Shown here: positions 35,655-45,320 of the stretch, in pieces | Layout: each line of letters opens with the position of its first letter | How positions within the stretch are numbered: the stretch's first letter is position 1 | From: Candidatus Jettenia sp. AMX2 | GTDB taxonomy: Bacteria > Planctomycetota > Brocadiia > Brocadiales > Brocadiaceae | Assembly (NCBI GenBank): GCA_030583665.1 | Contig: CP129469.1 | Span: 1,851,043 to 1,915,042, forward strand | Length of the DNA stretch: 64,000 nucleotides | Direction: 5' to 3' | The notes under the pieces: generated by a model | What the model saw: only the letters and a program-made list of their open reading frames with translations | Told to the model about the DNA's origin: nothing | Databases searched by the model: none | Made by a program: the position numbers and the translations under genes

Positions 35655-36782
35655 ATGCAAATACTGAAAGATTGTATGATGGAAAGGATCGTGAAAGAAG
35701 GAAAGATAACCTTTGCCAGGTTTATGGAAATGGCATTGTATCATCCCCAATATGGATACTATAATTCAGAGAAGGAACGCATAGGAAAATCTGGCGATTA
35801 TTATACAAGCCCCACTGTTCATAAGATGTTTGGAGAACTTATTGCAAAACAATTGAAAGAAATGTGGAGGACTATGGGAAGAGGGCAATTTACCGTTGCC
35901 GAAATAGGTGCGAACAGCGGCTGGTTGTGCCATGATATTATTCACTCTGTCAGAAAAAAATATCCGGATTTTTATGACCACCTTCACTATTGTATTATCG
36001 AAACGAATCCTTATGCAGGGGATAAACAAAGACTGCTCTTGAACTCTTCCGGACCGGCAGATAAAAAGGTCTCCTGGCACAGCTATACTAAGGATGGATT
36101 CTCTTTTGACAAGATTGAAGGCTGCTTTTTATCAAATGAGTTTGTTGATGCGTTGCCTGTACACCGGTTGCGGGTAAAAAATAAGGTTTTAAAGGAAATA
36201 TATGTTGGTTATAATGGCGTAAATTTTTTTGAAACAGAAGGCGAAGTCTCCACACATCTTATAAAGGAATATCTTGAAAGACTTCCGCTATCCCTGCAGG
36301 AAGGACAGGAATGCGAGGTAAATTTATGTGCTGTTGACTGGCTCAAACACATCTCGGAAAAACTGCAAAAGGGATTTGTAATAACCATCGATTATGGTGA
36401 TACAATCGATAGGATATACCGGGAGGGTAGTTTAAGCGGAACTGTGCGATGCTTTTATAAACATACCGTAAACCGTGATTACTATCACCGGCCGGGTGAG
36501 CAGGATATTACGGCACATGTTGATTTTACCACCCTGATGGATATGGGGAAAGTTTTTGGGCTAGAGGTTACCGGTTTCACAAAACAATCGCATTATTTCA
36601 TTGCATTGGGTATCCTGGAAAGGTTAAATACTATGAAGAATGACCTCGATACCATTTTGAAGGTAAAAAATCTTTTTCACCCGGAGGGGATGGGAGAGGT
36701 TTTTAAAGTATTAATCCAGCACAAGAATATCGAAGATCCTCATCTGGAGAGTTTACGACCTTTACATTTAATAACTCTGTAA
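35655..36782 (+). CDS. MidA/NDUFAF7-type class I methyltransferase (DUF185)
   Basis: A roughly 375-residue SAM-dependent methyltransferase-fold protein. MEMALYHPQYGYYNSEKERI followed by GKSGDYYTSPTVHKMFGELI is the family start; VAEIGANSG is the SAM loop; FLSNEFVDALPVHRLRV and ITIDYGDT are further conserved blocks. The mitochondrial member methylates an Arg in complex I, so an Arg-methylating role is possible. Candidate starts: ATG at 35655, or ATG 35676/35679; a longer frame to 35616 seems unlikely. It ends 15 bases before the mini-ferritin gene. Confidence 0.88.
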   Translation: MQILKDCMMERIVKEGKITFARFMEMALYHPQYGYYNSEKERIGKSGDYYTSPTVHKMFGELIAKQLKEMWRTMGRGQFTVAEIGANSGWLCHDIIHSVRKKYPDFYDHLHYCIIETNPYAGDKQRLLLNSSGPADKKVSWHSYTKDGFSFDKIEGCFLSNEFVDALPVHRLRVKNKVLKEIYVGYNGVNFFETEGEVSTHLIKEYLERLPLSLQEGQECEVNLCAVDWLKHISEKLQKGFVITIDYGDTIDRIYREGSLSGTVRCFYKHTVNRDYYHRPGEQDITAHVDFTTLMDMGKVFGLEVTGFTKQSHYFIALGILERLNTMKNDLDTILKVKNLFHPEGMGEVFKVLIQHKNIEDPHLESLRPLHLITL

Positions 36783-36797
36783 GAAAGGAGATTGTTT

Positions 36798-37043
36798 ATG
36801 AAAATAGGTCCCGTTTCAGAACCCGCCACGATAATGGAAATCCTCATGGAGGCAATAAAAAGAGAACAGGAATCGTACGATTACTATTACCGTGCTGCAT
36901 TACAGGCGACGAAACCTGCCACACGCAAGATGTTGCTCAAACTTGCAGAATGGGAAAAAGAACATGTCAGCGAGCTGAGTAACCACATTATGGAGATCAA
37001 GGCACAAATGGAGATTGACCGTGCCATGACCGGCGGCATGTAA
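36798..37043 (+). CDS. small ferritin-like (rubrerythrin-type) protein
   Basis: An 81-residue two-helix protein: EAIKREQESYDYYYRAA and LLKLAEWEKEHVSELSNHIM carry the Glu...Glu-x-x-His metal ligands of half a four-helix bundle, so it must dimerise to build a di-iron site. AAAGGAG precedes the ATG at 36798. It resembles rubrerythrin N-domains and encapsulin-loaded ferritins; a short cargo tail is not obvious. It lies 53 bases before the E1-alpha gene. Confidence 0.75.
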   Translation: MKIGPVSEPATIMEILMEAIKREQESYDYYYRAALQATKPATRKMLLKLAEWEKEHVSELSNHIMEIKAQMEIDRAMTGGM

Positions 37044-37095
37044 ATCAGTTCGTAAAATTCACAATAATTTTCGGAAGATACCAAAAAAAGGAAAA

Positions 37096-38073
37096 ATGAT
37101 GGATATTCAACGAGATGATTTACTGCAAATGTATTATTATCTCAAATTAACCCGCAAGTTTGAAGAAAGGATCACCTCGCTGTATCATCAGGGAAGAATA
37201 TTGGGAGGAGCATGGACAAGTAACGGTACAGAGGCGGTTTCCGTGGGGTATGCCTTTGCGCTTGAAAAAAATGACATTGCGGCTTCGTATTTCAGAGATA
37301 TGGGAGCGTTCATTATCCGGGGCATTTCCGTAAAACGCATTATGGCCCAATATTTGGGTAAAAAAACAGGCGTGTCAGGAGGAAAGGAAGGTAATGTTCA
37401 TATAGGAGATTTGAATTATGGCGTTTTTGGTTTTCCCAGTCATCTTGCAGATAACTATCCTGTCGGAGCAGGCGCAGCCCTTGCCTTTAAAATCCGGGGG
37501 GAAAAAAGGGTAGTTGCTGCTTGTACCGGAGACGGCGGAACAAGCCGTGGTGATTTCCACGAAGCAATGAACTTTGCCTCTGTAAGAAAATTACCTATTG
37601 TGTTTTTTTGTAATAATAACCAGTATGCCTATTCAACACCGCTCCATTTGCAAATGGCCGTTAAAAACATTGCAGATCGCGCCCTCGCTTATGGCATGCC
37701 CAATAAGATTGTAGACGGAAATAATGTTGTGGACGTCTATACCGCCGCAAAGGAGGCATACGAATTTGCACGGAATGGCGGCGGACCTACCTTTATTGAG
37801 TGCAAGACCATGAGGATGCATGGCCATTCTGAACACGACAGCGCCAAGTATGTACCGCGCGAATTATTGGAGGAATGGAGGAAGAAAGACCCTATTACAA
37901 ATATGGAAACATATTTACGGGAAAACAATATTGTAAAAAAAGAAGAACTGGATAGTATTGATACTCGGATTAAGAATGAAATTGACGAGGCTGAAGAGTT
38001 TGCAGAAACTAGCCCCTACCCGTCTCCGGAAGATGCACTTGAAGACGTGTATGCAACTCCGGTAGAAGAATAA
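37096..38073 (+). CDS. pdhA: pyruvate dehydrogenase-type E1 alpha subunit
   Basis: A 325-residue thiamine-diphosphate enzyme subunit. Substrate-side motif GGKEGNVHIGDLNYGVFGFP, then the cofactor motif CTGDGGTSRGDFHEAMNFAS followed by VRKLPIVFFCNNNQYAYSTP (G-D-G...N-N), and HSEHDSAKY late. It pairs with E1 beta (38236) and E2 (39226) and probably oxidises pyruvate (acetoin or branched-chain acids are alternatives). A 162-base gap with a degraded repeat separates it from E1 beta. Two adjacent ATG codons (37096, 37099) are possible. Confidence 0.92.
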   Translation: MMDIQRDDLLQMYYYLKLTRKFEERITSLYHQGRILGGAWTSNGTEAVSVGYAFALEKNDIAASYFRDMGAFIIRGISVKRIMAQYLGKKTGVSGGKEGNVHIGDLNYGVFGFPSHLADNYPVGAGAALAFKIRGEKRVVAACTGDGGTSRGDFHEAMNFASVRKLPIVFFCNNNQYAYSTPLHLQMAVKNIADRALAYGMPNKIVDGNNVVDVYTAAKEAYEFARNGGGPTFIECKTMRMHGHSEHDSAKYVPRELLEEWRKKDPITNMETYLRENNIVKKEELDSIDTRIKNEIDEAEEFAETSPYPSPEDALEDVYATPVEE

Positions 38074-38235
38074 ATGAGTGCTGATCAGAAGAGCTGGAGA
38101 ATGAATACAGGACAAGGCTTACATCTGACATTCCTACAAGAGGCTGCTTCATCGCTACGCTCCTCTCTATGACATGACCTGCAAACATTTTACTGAAACA
38201 TAAGAAACAGCGTTATAAAAAGGATATATGGAGTT

Positions 38236-39210
38236 ATGAAAGAGATCAACTACCTGGAAGCAATTAAAGAGGCATTATATGAAGAAATGGTGAGGGATCA
38301 GAGTGTACTCATATTGGGTGAAGATGTCGGAGTATATGGCGGAGCATTTCGTGTAACAGAAGGGTTTTATGAAAAATTCGGGGAATGGCGCGTTCTTGAT
38401 ACCCCGTTATCGGAATCCGGATTTACCGGTGCTGCAATTGGTGCATCATTAGTGGGCATGAGACCTGTGGTGGAGATGCAATTTGCCGATTTTATCTCCT
38501 GTGCATTTGATCAGTTGGTAAATGTTGCAGCAAAGAACCATTACCGCTGGGGAGCAGCCACTCCCATTGTCGTACGTGCACCCTATGGCGGAAATATCCA
38601 CGGTGGCGCATTCCACTCACAGTGTATTGAAGGGTTTTTTTTCAATGTACCGGGACTGAAAATCGTTGCCCCTTCAACTGCATACGACGCAAAAGGTTTA
38701 CTCAAGGCATCTATTCGCGATAATGACCCTGTTATTTACTGTGAACACAAATATCTCTACCGGCGCATTAAAGACCCGGTTCCGGAGGAAGATTACGTAG
38801 TGCCTATTGGGAAAGCACGTGTTGCCATGGAAGGCCGGGATGTATCGGTTATCACTTACGGAGCAATGGTACATACTGCCATTGAAGCTGCACAAATGCT
38901 GAAAGACAAGAAAATCTCCTGTGAAATTATTGATTTAAGAACCATTTTACCTTTGGATAAAAAGTCAATCTTTACTACCGTGCAGAAAACAAATAAGGTT
39001 GTTGTCGTACATGAACAGACAAAAACAGGCGGTGTCGGGGCCGAGATATCTGCGCTCATCAATGAATATTGCTTTGAATATCTGGATGGACCCGTTATCC
39101 GAGTTGCAGCCCCTGATACTCCTGTACCGTTCAGCGCACCGATGGAAGAAGCCTTTATACCAAAAGCAAGCGACATTGTCTCTGCAGTAGAAAAACTTGT
39201 CCGTTATTAA
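38236..39210 (+). CDS. pdhB: pyruvate dehydrogenase-type E1 beta subunit
   Basis: A 324-residue partner of E1 alpha. LILGEDVGVYGGAFRVTEGF near the start, DTPLSESGFTGAAIGASLVG, PIVVRAPYGGNIHGGAFHSQ and IDLRTILPLDKKSI are typical. It follows E1 alpha and precedes E2 by 15 bases, so E1 beta and E2 share a transcript. AAAAGGATATATGG precedes the ATG. Confidence 0.94.
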   Translation: MKEINYLEAIKEALYEEMVRDQSVLILGEDVGVYGGAFRVTEGFYEKFGEWRVLDTPLSESGFTGAAIGASLVGMRPVVEMQFADFISCAFDQLVNVAAKNHYRWGAATPIVVRAPYGGNIHGGAFHSQCIEGFFFNVPGLKIVAPSTAYDAKGLLKASIRDNDPVIYCEHKYLYRRIKDPVPEEDYVVPIGKARVAMEGRDVSVITYGAMVHTAIEAAQMLKDKKISCEIIDLRTILPLDKKSIFTTVQKTNKVVVVHEQTKTGGVGAEISALINEYCFEYLDGPVIRVAAPDTPVPFSAPMEEAFIPKASDIVSAVEKLVRY

Positions 39211-39225
39211 GAGGAGATACGGGAT

Positions 39226-40488
39226 ATGCCTATTGATGTAATTATGCCGCAAATGGGTGAAAGTGTAGCAGAGGGAACCATCAGTAAATGGCTCGTACAT
39301 GAAGGAGACACCGTTGAAAAGGATCAGCCTGTCGTTGAAATAAGTACAGATAAAATTGATACGGAAGTGCCCTCTCCCGTTAAAGGTATTTTAAAAAAAA
39401 TCCTGTATCCGGAAGGAAAGACCGTGCCGGTACAAACAGTAATTGCTCAAATCGAGTCGGCTGAACAAAAAGGCGGTATGGAGATACCCGAAAAAAGACC
39501 TGAATTTGCCAAAAAAGCCGAAGAGGTAAAAGAACCCGAAAGAACTGAGGAGAAAGAAAAAAGATACTCACCGTTAGTCCGGAGATTGGCCAGAGAATAC
39601 CATGTTAATTTAGAAGAGATAAAAGGTACCGGTGAAGGTGGACGTATAACAAAAAAGGATATTATGGACTATGTGTCTTTAAAACCAGTTATTTCCGCCC
39701 CTCCTCCGGAGGAGGCCGAAAAGAGGGTTGTTGAAAGAGAGGTGCTTGTCCCGCTCAATCCGAAAAGAAGGCTTACCGCCGAAAGAATGATACAGAGTAA
39801 ACGGGCAGCCGCTCATGTAACAACGGTATTTGAAATTGACATGACCAATATTGAACGATATCGGGAAATACACAATGTTATATTAAAAAAAGAAGGAATA
39901 CATTTTACTTATCTGCCATTCATAACCCTTGCTGCAGCACGCGCACTTAGAGAATACCCTATCATGAATTCATCCTGGACAGATGATGGCATATTGCAAA
40001 AGAACTATATCAATATAGGAATGGCGGTATCTCTTGAAGACGGACTCATTGTCCCTGTTATCAGGGATGCAGACAAGAAGGATCTTCTGCAATTATCACG
40101 GGAAATACAGGATCTCGCTAAACGTTCACGTGAAAAAAAATTAACTCCGGAAGATGTTCAGGGAGGAACTTTTACCATTACCAACTATGGTATTAATGGA
40201 AGCCTCTTGGGAACGCCCGTTATCTTATTGCCGCAAGTTGCTATTTTAGGTGCAGGGGCTGTCGTGAAAAAACCTGTTGTTATCGCCGGTGATGCAATTG
40301 CAATTCGTTCCATGATGTATCTCAGCCTTTCATTCGACCACCGTGTTATGGACGGAGCAAATGCAGATACGTTCCTTCGTAAAATAAAAGATATTTTAGA
40401 AAAGTGGGAGGTTTTTTCTCATAAAAAGGATACATCATATGAAAAGGAACACACTGCTCCTCCAACCGGGTATGGTGGAGTATGGTGA
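39226..40488 (+). CDS. dihydrolipoamide acyltransferase E2
   Basis: A 420-residue E2 component. N-terminal lipoyl domain with VEISTDKIDTEVPSP (lipoyl Lys about 43), a Glu/Lys-rich linker, a peripheral-subunit-binding domain (YSPLVRRLAREYHVNLEEIK then GTGEGGRITKKDI, about 118-150), then the CAT acyltransferase domain ending SLSFDHRVMDGANADTF (catalytic His). A 50-base overlap with the following lipB gene gives it an unusual 20-residue tail after the normal domain end. The E3 gene is not in the window. Confidence 0.93.
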   Translation: MPIDVIMPQMGESVAEGTISKWLVHEGDTVEKDQPVVEISTDKIDTEVPSPVKGILKKILYPEGKTVPVQTVIAQIESAEQKGGMEIPEKRPEFAKKAEEVKEPERTEEKEKRYSPLVRRLAREYHVNLEEIKGTGEGGRITKKDIMDYVSLKPVISAPPPEEAEKRVVEREVLVPLNPKRRLTAERMIQSKRAAAHVTTVFEIDMTNIERYREIHNVILKKEGIHFTYLPFITLAAARALREYPIMNSSWTDDGILQKNYINIGMAVSLEDGLIVPVIRDADKKDLLQLSREIQDLAKRSREKKLTPEDVQGGTFTITNYGINGSLLGTPVILLPQVAILGAGAVVKKPVVIAGDAIAIRSMMYLSLSFDHRVMDGANADTFLRKIKDILEKWEVFSHKKDTSYEKEHTAPPTGYGGVW

Positions 40489-41173
40489 AGCATGGGAACT
40501 TCAAAAGGCTCTGTTAGAGGCAAGGGCTTCGGATTCAATACCTGACTGCCTTATCCTGCTCCAGCATCCCCCGACTTTTACCTTTGGGCGCAGGTACAAA
40601 GAGGCAAACTTATTCTCAAACAGGGCATATTACGAGGATCATGGATTTGCTGTTTACAAAACGGACCGTGGTGGACTGGCGACCTACCATGGACCGGGTC
40701 AGGCAGTTGGTTATCCTATCATAAAAATGAACACCTATACAAAGGATTTTCATTATTATCTCCGGATGCTGGAAAATGTAATGATCGGAACGCTTTCTGA
40801 TATGGGAATTCCTGCACAACGAAAAGATGGATACACAGGTGTATGGATTCGTGACGCAAAAATCGGTTTCATCGGCATCAGGGTGGCGTTTGGATACACC
40901 ATGCATGGTTTTTCCCTCAATATAAACAATGACCTGAAACCATTTGATTACATAACGCCTTGCGGCATTGAAGGAATAACAATCACTTCCGTCAGGAATA
41001 TAACCAATTCAAAGATAGACATGCAGGAGGTTTATGATATACTTAGATATAATTATTCAAATGTATTTAATGTAAGTTTGATACCAACTAAAATAGAGAT
41101 GGTAATGCAGGAAATATACCTCATGGAAAACCACAGAACAAACAGGTATCAGCATCAAACAGATGAAACCTAA
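40439..41173 (+). CDS. lipB: octanoyltransferase LipB
   Basis: A 244-residue octanoyl transferase that loads the lipoyl domain. HPPTFTFGRRYKEANLF, RGGLATYHGPGQAVGYPII, KIGFIGIRVAFGYTMHGFSL (catalytic Lys) and ITPCGIEG (catalytic Cys) are all present. It overlaps E2 by 50 bases, so it is co-translated with its own substrate protein. lipA lies 1.07 kb downstream. Confidence 0.95.
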   Translation: MKRNTLLLQPGMVEYGEAWELQKALLEARASDSIPDCLILLQHPPTFTFGRRYKEANLFSNRAYYEDHGFAVYKTDRGGLATYHGPGQAVGYPIIKMNTYTKDFHYYLRMLENVMIGTLSDMGIPAQRKDGYTGVWIRDAKIGFIGIRVAFGYTMHGFSLNINNDLKPFDYITPCGIEGITITSVRNITNSKIDMQEVYDILRYNYSNVFNVSLIPTKIEMVMQEIYLMENHRTNRYQHQTDET

Positions 41174-41399
41174 CAGAAAATGTAGGCACTTGACCTGTAA
41201 ACATTGACATTTTTGTCGATAAGTAAATTCATCATGTCAACCGGGACATAACTTACCCTGAATACATTTGCTGGCAGACAAGCGGGGACGCTTGTCACAA
41301 TAATAATTCCTTACATGCAGGAAGGTAAACCTAAAGGTTTGCCCCTGCGTTTCTCACGTTCGTACGTAGAAAAATCTTAATCTTTTTCGGGTGGAATTA

Positions 41400-42236
41400 A
41401 TGACATTTACAAATATTTATCATAACGGAATTTTGGCGGAGGGGAGAAAAAAGGGGATATTTGGCAGCATAAAAGATAAAAAGATACAGGATATAAAACG
41501 TGACCGATGGATGGGCGGACCACGAGGCCCCGAAAAGTTAACGTTTACGGATGGCAGTGCCGTAATATTTAAATGTGATATCCGGCGTTACTGGTCATCT
41601 ATTAATCCGGATACCCCTATCCGTGAGGCAATTGTATATCAAATTGATAAGATAGTAGGTCTCGGACTGGTACCCAAAACCATGGTAATTGATGATACCA
41701 TTGGTAGCGTGCAATATGACGGGGCAGTTCAGGAATGGATCCCCGATGCGGTAGACGGATATCAGATTGATAAGTTTACAGCAAATCAAAAGAAAGATTT
41801 TGAACGCCTCAAGGTTTTTGATTTTATTATTGGGAACGATGACAGGCATTTGGGAAATTTACTGTTTGATAAAAATGGTAAGATGTATGCTATAGATAAT
41901 TCGGCCTGCCTTGTTATCGATAAAGATGAAGACATTCTGGGTTTTTCAGATTCAATACTCTATTTCTTCAGCACACATGTTATTCATGACATGCCGCATG
42001 TAGTTGAAATCATTGAAAAATTCTATACGAATAAAGATCAGATATTGTCACTAATAGATACCTACATCCGTGACAATACAGAGCTTGCCAAATTAATAGT
42101 GGAGTCGAGGATTAATTTTCTGTATAAGATGATAAAAATAGACAGGCCTTTCCCAAGAAAGTACCTGCAATGGCGAAATAAATTAAAAGAAGAAATAAAT
42201 AGTATCTTAAACAGGAAAAATATACCTCTTATGTAA
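41400..42236 (+). CDS. PI3/4-kinase-like protein
   Basis: A 278-residue protein with a C-terminal lipid/protein-kinase-like catalytic loop: FDFIIGNDDRHLGNLLF (D-x-x-x-x-N) followed by MYAIDNSAC, where the Asp of the DFG-like motif would be. Upstream, KLTFTDGSAVIFKCDIRRYW could be the ATP-side strand with the Lys. No signal peptide is seen. The start at 41400 follows GGTGG; an earlier in-frame GTG at 41391 is possible. Situated between lipB and lipA, 11 bases before lipA. Substrate unknown. Confidence 0.65.
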   Translation: MTFTNIYHNGILAEGRKKGIFGSIKDKKIQDIKRDRWMGGPRGPEKLTFTDGSAVIFKCDIRRYWSSINPDTPIREAIVYQIDKIVGLGLVPKTMVIDDTIGSVQYDGAVQEWIPDAVDGYQIDKFTANQKKDFERLKVFDFIIGNDDRHLGNLLFDKNGKMYAIDNSACLVIDKDEDILGFSDSILYFFSTHVIHDMPHVVEIIEKFYTNKDQILSLIDTYIRDNTELAKLIVESRINFLYKMIKIDRPFPRKYLQWRNKLKEEINSILNRKNIPLM

Positions 42237-42247
42237 ATACAAAACTC

Positions 42248-43129
42248 ATGCATCCGGATTGGTTAAAAACACGACTGCCTTCAGGAGAAAATTTCAACGA
42301 AATAAAGGGTATTTTACATAAGGAAAAACTTCACACCGTATGTGAAGAGGCATTATGCCCGAATATTGGAGAATGTTTTGAACAACGGACGGCAACGTTT
42401 TTAATACTTGGTGACATATGTACCAGACGCTGCGGATTTTGCGCTGTCAAAAAAGGAAACCCGTCCGGAATCTATGAGGATGAACCGTACCGGATTGCCG
42501 GTGCGGTAAAGGAAATTGGCTTACAATATGTTGTAATCACCTCCGTCACAAGGGACGACCTTACCGATGGCGGCGCCTCAATTTACTCGAGGACACTACA
42601 CGCGATCCGAAGGGCTGTGAAAAATTGCAGGATAGAAGTTTTAATCCCTGATTTTCGTGGCAATACAGAAGCACTGGAAATATTGCTAGAAGCAAAGCCG
42701 GACGTCCTGAATCACAACCTAGAAACAATACCCCGGCTCTATTCACTCGTCAGGCCTCAGGCTGATTATTTCCGCTCACTGAAATTGTTGAGACATGCAC
42801 ATGAAAAAATGCCGGCCTTAATTATAAAATCAGGGATGATGCTGGGTATCGGCGAAGAATGGAACGAGATCCTTGATACGATGCTGATGATAAGAAGTAC
42901 CGGCTGTGGTATCCTTACGCTGGGACAATATCTGAAACCAACAAAAAATGCCCTGCCAATTCAACGCTATTATACCCCGGATGAGTTTGAGTTATTACGG
43001 GCGGAAGGGAAACGAATGGGTTTTCAACACGTCGAATCGGGACCACTCGTACGCAGTTCTTATCATGCAAAGACGCAATCTGACATACTGTTTCTGCAGG
43101 AAGGCGAAACAATTCGTTGTTACGAATGA
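42248..43129 (+). CDS. lipA: lipoyl synthase LipA
   Basis: A 293-residue radical-SAM enzyme that inserts two sulfurs into octanoyl-lysine. Auxiliary-cluster motif CEEALCPNIGEC, radical-SAM cluster motif CTRRCGFC, and the C-terminal RSSYHA typical of LipA are all visible. Downstream of the kinase-like gene by 11 bases. With lipB it completes lipoylation of E2. Confidence 0.96.
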   Translation: MHPDWLKTRLPSGENFNEIKGILHKEKLHTVCEEALCPNIGECFEQRTATFLILGDICTRRCGFCAVKKGNPSGIYEDEPYRIAGAVKEIGLQYVVITSVTRDDLTDGGASIYSRTLHAIRRAVKNCRIEVLIPDFRGNTEALEILLEAKPDVLNHNLETIPRLYSLVRPQADYFRSLKLLRHAHEKMPALIIKSGMMLGIGEEWNEILDTMLMIRSTGCGILTLGQYLKPTKNALPIQRYYTPDEFELLRAEGKRMGFQHVESGPLVRSSYHAKTQSDILFLQEGETIRCYE

Positions 43130-43345
43130 ACATTAGATTGCTTCACCATGCGTAATGACAATACCATAAGCAAACGTTTCAGAAATTATCGTCAACATGC
43201 CGTCATGATGCCAACCAGGAATGGATAGCCTGCAACAAACACACTTTCCGGTAAGACAGTCTCCCGGCTGTCAGCACGGAAGTATGCAGTTTGATATTGA
43301 TACTTATGACCTGTCCATGTTATGCGTAATTGCCTGACCTTGCAA

Positions 43346-44131
43346 CTATTCCGATATTTCGTTTACCAAAAATGTTCCCTCCGGCGGGTTAACAAGAATT
43401 GTCTTTACACGTTCCTGCCACAAATTACTGAATTCCAATGATTCTTCCACAGATGCTTTACCTGAAATAACAAGGGGCATAAGCTTATCAATACGCACAT
43501 TTGATGGTACCGGTTCAATCGAATAGGTTATTTCCACTTTTCTCCCGTTATCCTCTCTTTGGAATAGTATGGAACAAATTGCCCCTGGGTCCGGCAACTG
43601 ACCACCATCAAATACCATGAGATTCTGCCTTCTGTATTTTCCTGCGGGGCCAAACCCTTTAAACCCATTTTCCCCGGAAGCTCCTGTTATGAATGTTACT
43701 ACCTGCGATATCGGCCCATTTACCTGGTAATCAACATCACCCTTAAAAGTAACTTTTATATTTCCCCTTACAGGGATCTCATTACCGTACAAATACTTTA
43801 ATGCTGTCTGTGTGGACTTATAAGCACCTGCAACTGCCGGGCAGGAGTGTCCTGCAAGTTTCACAGCATCCGCATAGGTAAACACCAGAACTGCTTCTTT
43901 ATCCACAGCTCCAAGTACTATGGCTAACGGGTCTTTCAACCTGACCGGCTCCACACTGTCAAAAAAATCCCAGCTATACCTTGTTTGCCCTTCTGCATAA
44001 CAATATCCCTGCAGAACAGGAAAATACAAAGATAATACTATCAACATTTGAAGAAAGGACCTTTTCAACAGATAAGTTTTGCAGAACACCGCCAGCGTTC
44101 CTTTCCCGAACTCCTCCAAATTTATTTTCAT
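43346..44131 (-). CDS. secreted FmdE-like domain protein
   Basis: A 261-residue protein with a signal-peptide-like N-terminus (FLQMLIVLSLYFPVLQGYCY after a basic start) and a domain resembling FmdE: KLAGHSCPAVAGAYKSTQTA with the G-H-S-C-P metal-binding motif. Later, GFKGFGPAGKYRRQN is a second conserved stretch. FmdE-type proteins bind zinc and are often of unknown role. It stands alone, opposite to lipA. The domain assignment is moderate. Confidence 0.55.
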   Translation of the reverse strand: MKINLEEFGKGTLAVFCKTYLLKRSFLQMLIVLSLYFPVLQGYCYAEGQTRYSWDFFDSVEPVRLKDPLAIVLGAVDKEAVLVFTYADAVKLAGHSCPAVAGAYKSTQTALKYLYGNEIPVRGNIKVTFKGDVDYQVNGPISQVVTFITGASGENGFKGFGPAGKYRRQNLMVFDGGQLPDPGAICSILFQREDNGRKVEITYSIEPVPSNVRIDKLMPLVISGKASVEESLEFSNLWQERVKTILVNPPEGTFLVNEISE

Positions 44132-44528
44132 ATCAGCAATTCCTTATTGAAGATTTCATAAAAGTTCTATACAATAAAAAATTTGTTAAACAACTTCTCT
44201 CTCTCTACTGTTTTTAGTAACCCGTATTGTATAGGGAATTTTCATTTTATTTAAACGGTTTTACGACACCCCCCCCTAAATTCCCCTTTTTTAAGGGGGA
44301 CTTTGAGGGGCTAACCTAACGAAACGTTTCTAGTGTATCGTTCTGTAAATATGTTTACATATGTTATTGTCATTGCGAGCGGCAGCGAAGCAATCTTAAG
44401 GCTTCATAGAGCAAGAGTTTGCTTCGTCGTTCCACTCCTCGCAATGACATTCGTTTTTGTATAGGTTTTTATGAAACGTTGTATTAGTCTATAGCAAATA
44501 TTTTGCAAAGGCAAGGGTATAATAGAGA
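44132..44528. repeat. intergenic region with dispersed repeats and mqnA promoter
   Basis: No gene is seen. It holds CCCCCCTAAATTCCCCTTTT ... AAGGGGGAC (44266-44305) and a long inverted repeat TGTCATTGCGAGCGG ... CTCGCAATGACA (44371-44451) containing GAAGCAATCTTAAGGC. TATAAT at 44518-44523 lies 5 bases before the mqnA ATG, predicting a leaderless message; no good -35 is visible. Confidence 0.5.
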
Positions 44529-45320
44529 ATGAAAAAACTCCGGATTGGTGTTGTCCCCTATATGAATGCCAAACCATTAATCCATAGTCTCACTCAGGAA
44601 TCAGACTCATTTGAATTGTTTTTTGAAGTGCCATCCCTTTTACCAGGTATGTTGAATAACAACAGGGTAGATATTGCAATTATTCCATCCATTGAATATT
44701 TCAGAAATCCTGCCTATATAATGATTCCCGGCATCTCTATTTCTTCGCAAAGAACAGTGGAAAGCGTTAAGATATTTTCAAAAGTACCTATTCAGGATAT
44801 CCGATCCGTCGCATTGGACAAAAGTTCCTTAACCTCATGCGCTCTTACGAAAATTATTTTAGAAATGCAATACCAGCTTTCCCCCCAATACATCTTATGG
44901 AATAAACAATACGATATCTCCGGCACTAAAACCGATGCGGTTCTCCTTATCGGAGACAATGCCATGAAAATCACAGACAGCAGATACTTCACTATGGACT
45001 TGGGTGAAGCGTGGTTCGGATGCACACGCTTACCCTTCGTTTACGCTGTATGGGTTATTAAAAAAGATCACCCAATACCAGGGATAAACAATTTATTAAG
45101 AAGTGCAAAAGAAGAGGGTATGAAATCAATGAAGACCATAGCAATGGCAGAATCCCTGCGGCTCCAGCTTCCTTATGAAAGGTGTTTAAACTACCTTACC
45201 AATTCGATTTCATATAATCTTGGCAGCGATGAAATAGAAGGACTCAAGATGTTTTATTCTTATGCAGTATCTTCCGGACTTGCTTCCAAAGGAGTGGATA
45301 TAGTCTTCAATGATGCCTGA
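44529..45320 (+). CDS. mqnA: chorismate dehydratase MqnA
   Basis: A 263-residue enzyme dehydrating chorismate in the futalosine menaquinone pathway. VPYMNAKPLI at the start, DIAIIPSIEYFRN, and LIGDNAMKI are the family landmarks. Its end overlaps mqnC by 11 bases, so the two are co-translated. Confidence 0.93.
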   Translation: MKKLRIGVVPYMNAKPLIHSLTQESDSFELFFEVPSLLPGMLNNNRVDIAIIPSIEYFRNPAYIMIPGISISSQRTVESVKIFSKVPIQDIRSVALDKSSLTSCALTKIILEMQYQLSPQYILWNKQYDISGTKTDAVLLIGDNAMKITDSRYFTMDLGEAWFGCTRLPFVYAVWVIKKDHPIPGINNLLRSAKEEGMKSMKTIAMAESLRLQLPYERCLNYLTNSISYNLGSDEIEGLKMFYSYAVSSGLASKGVDIVFNDA

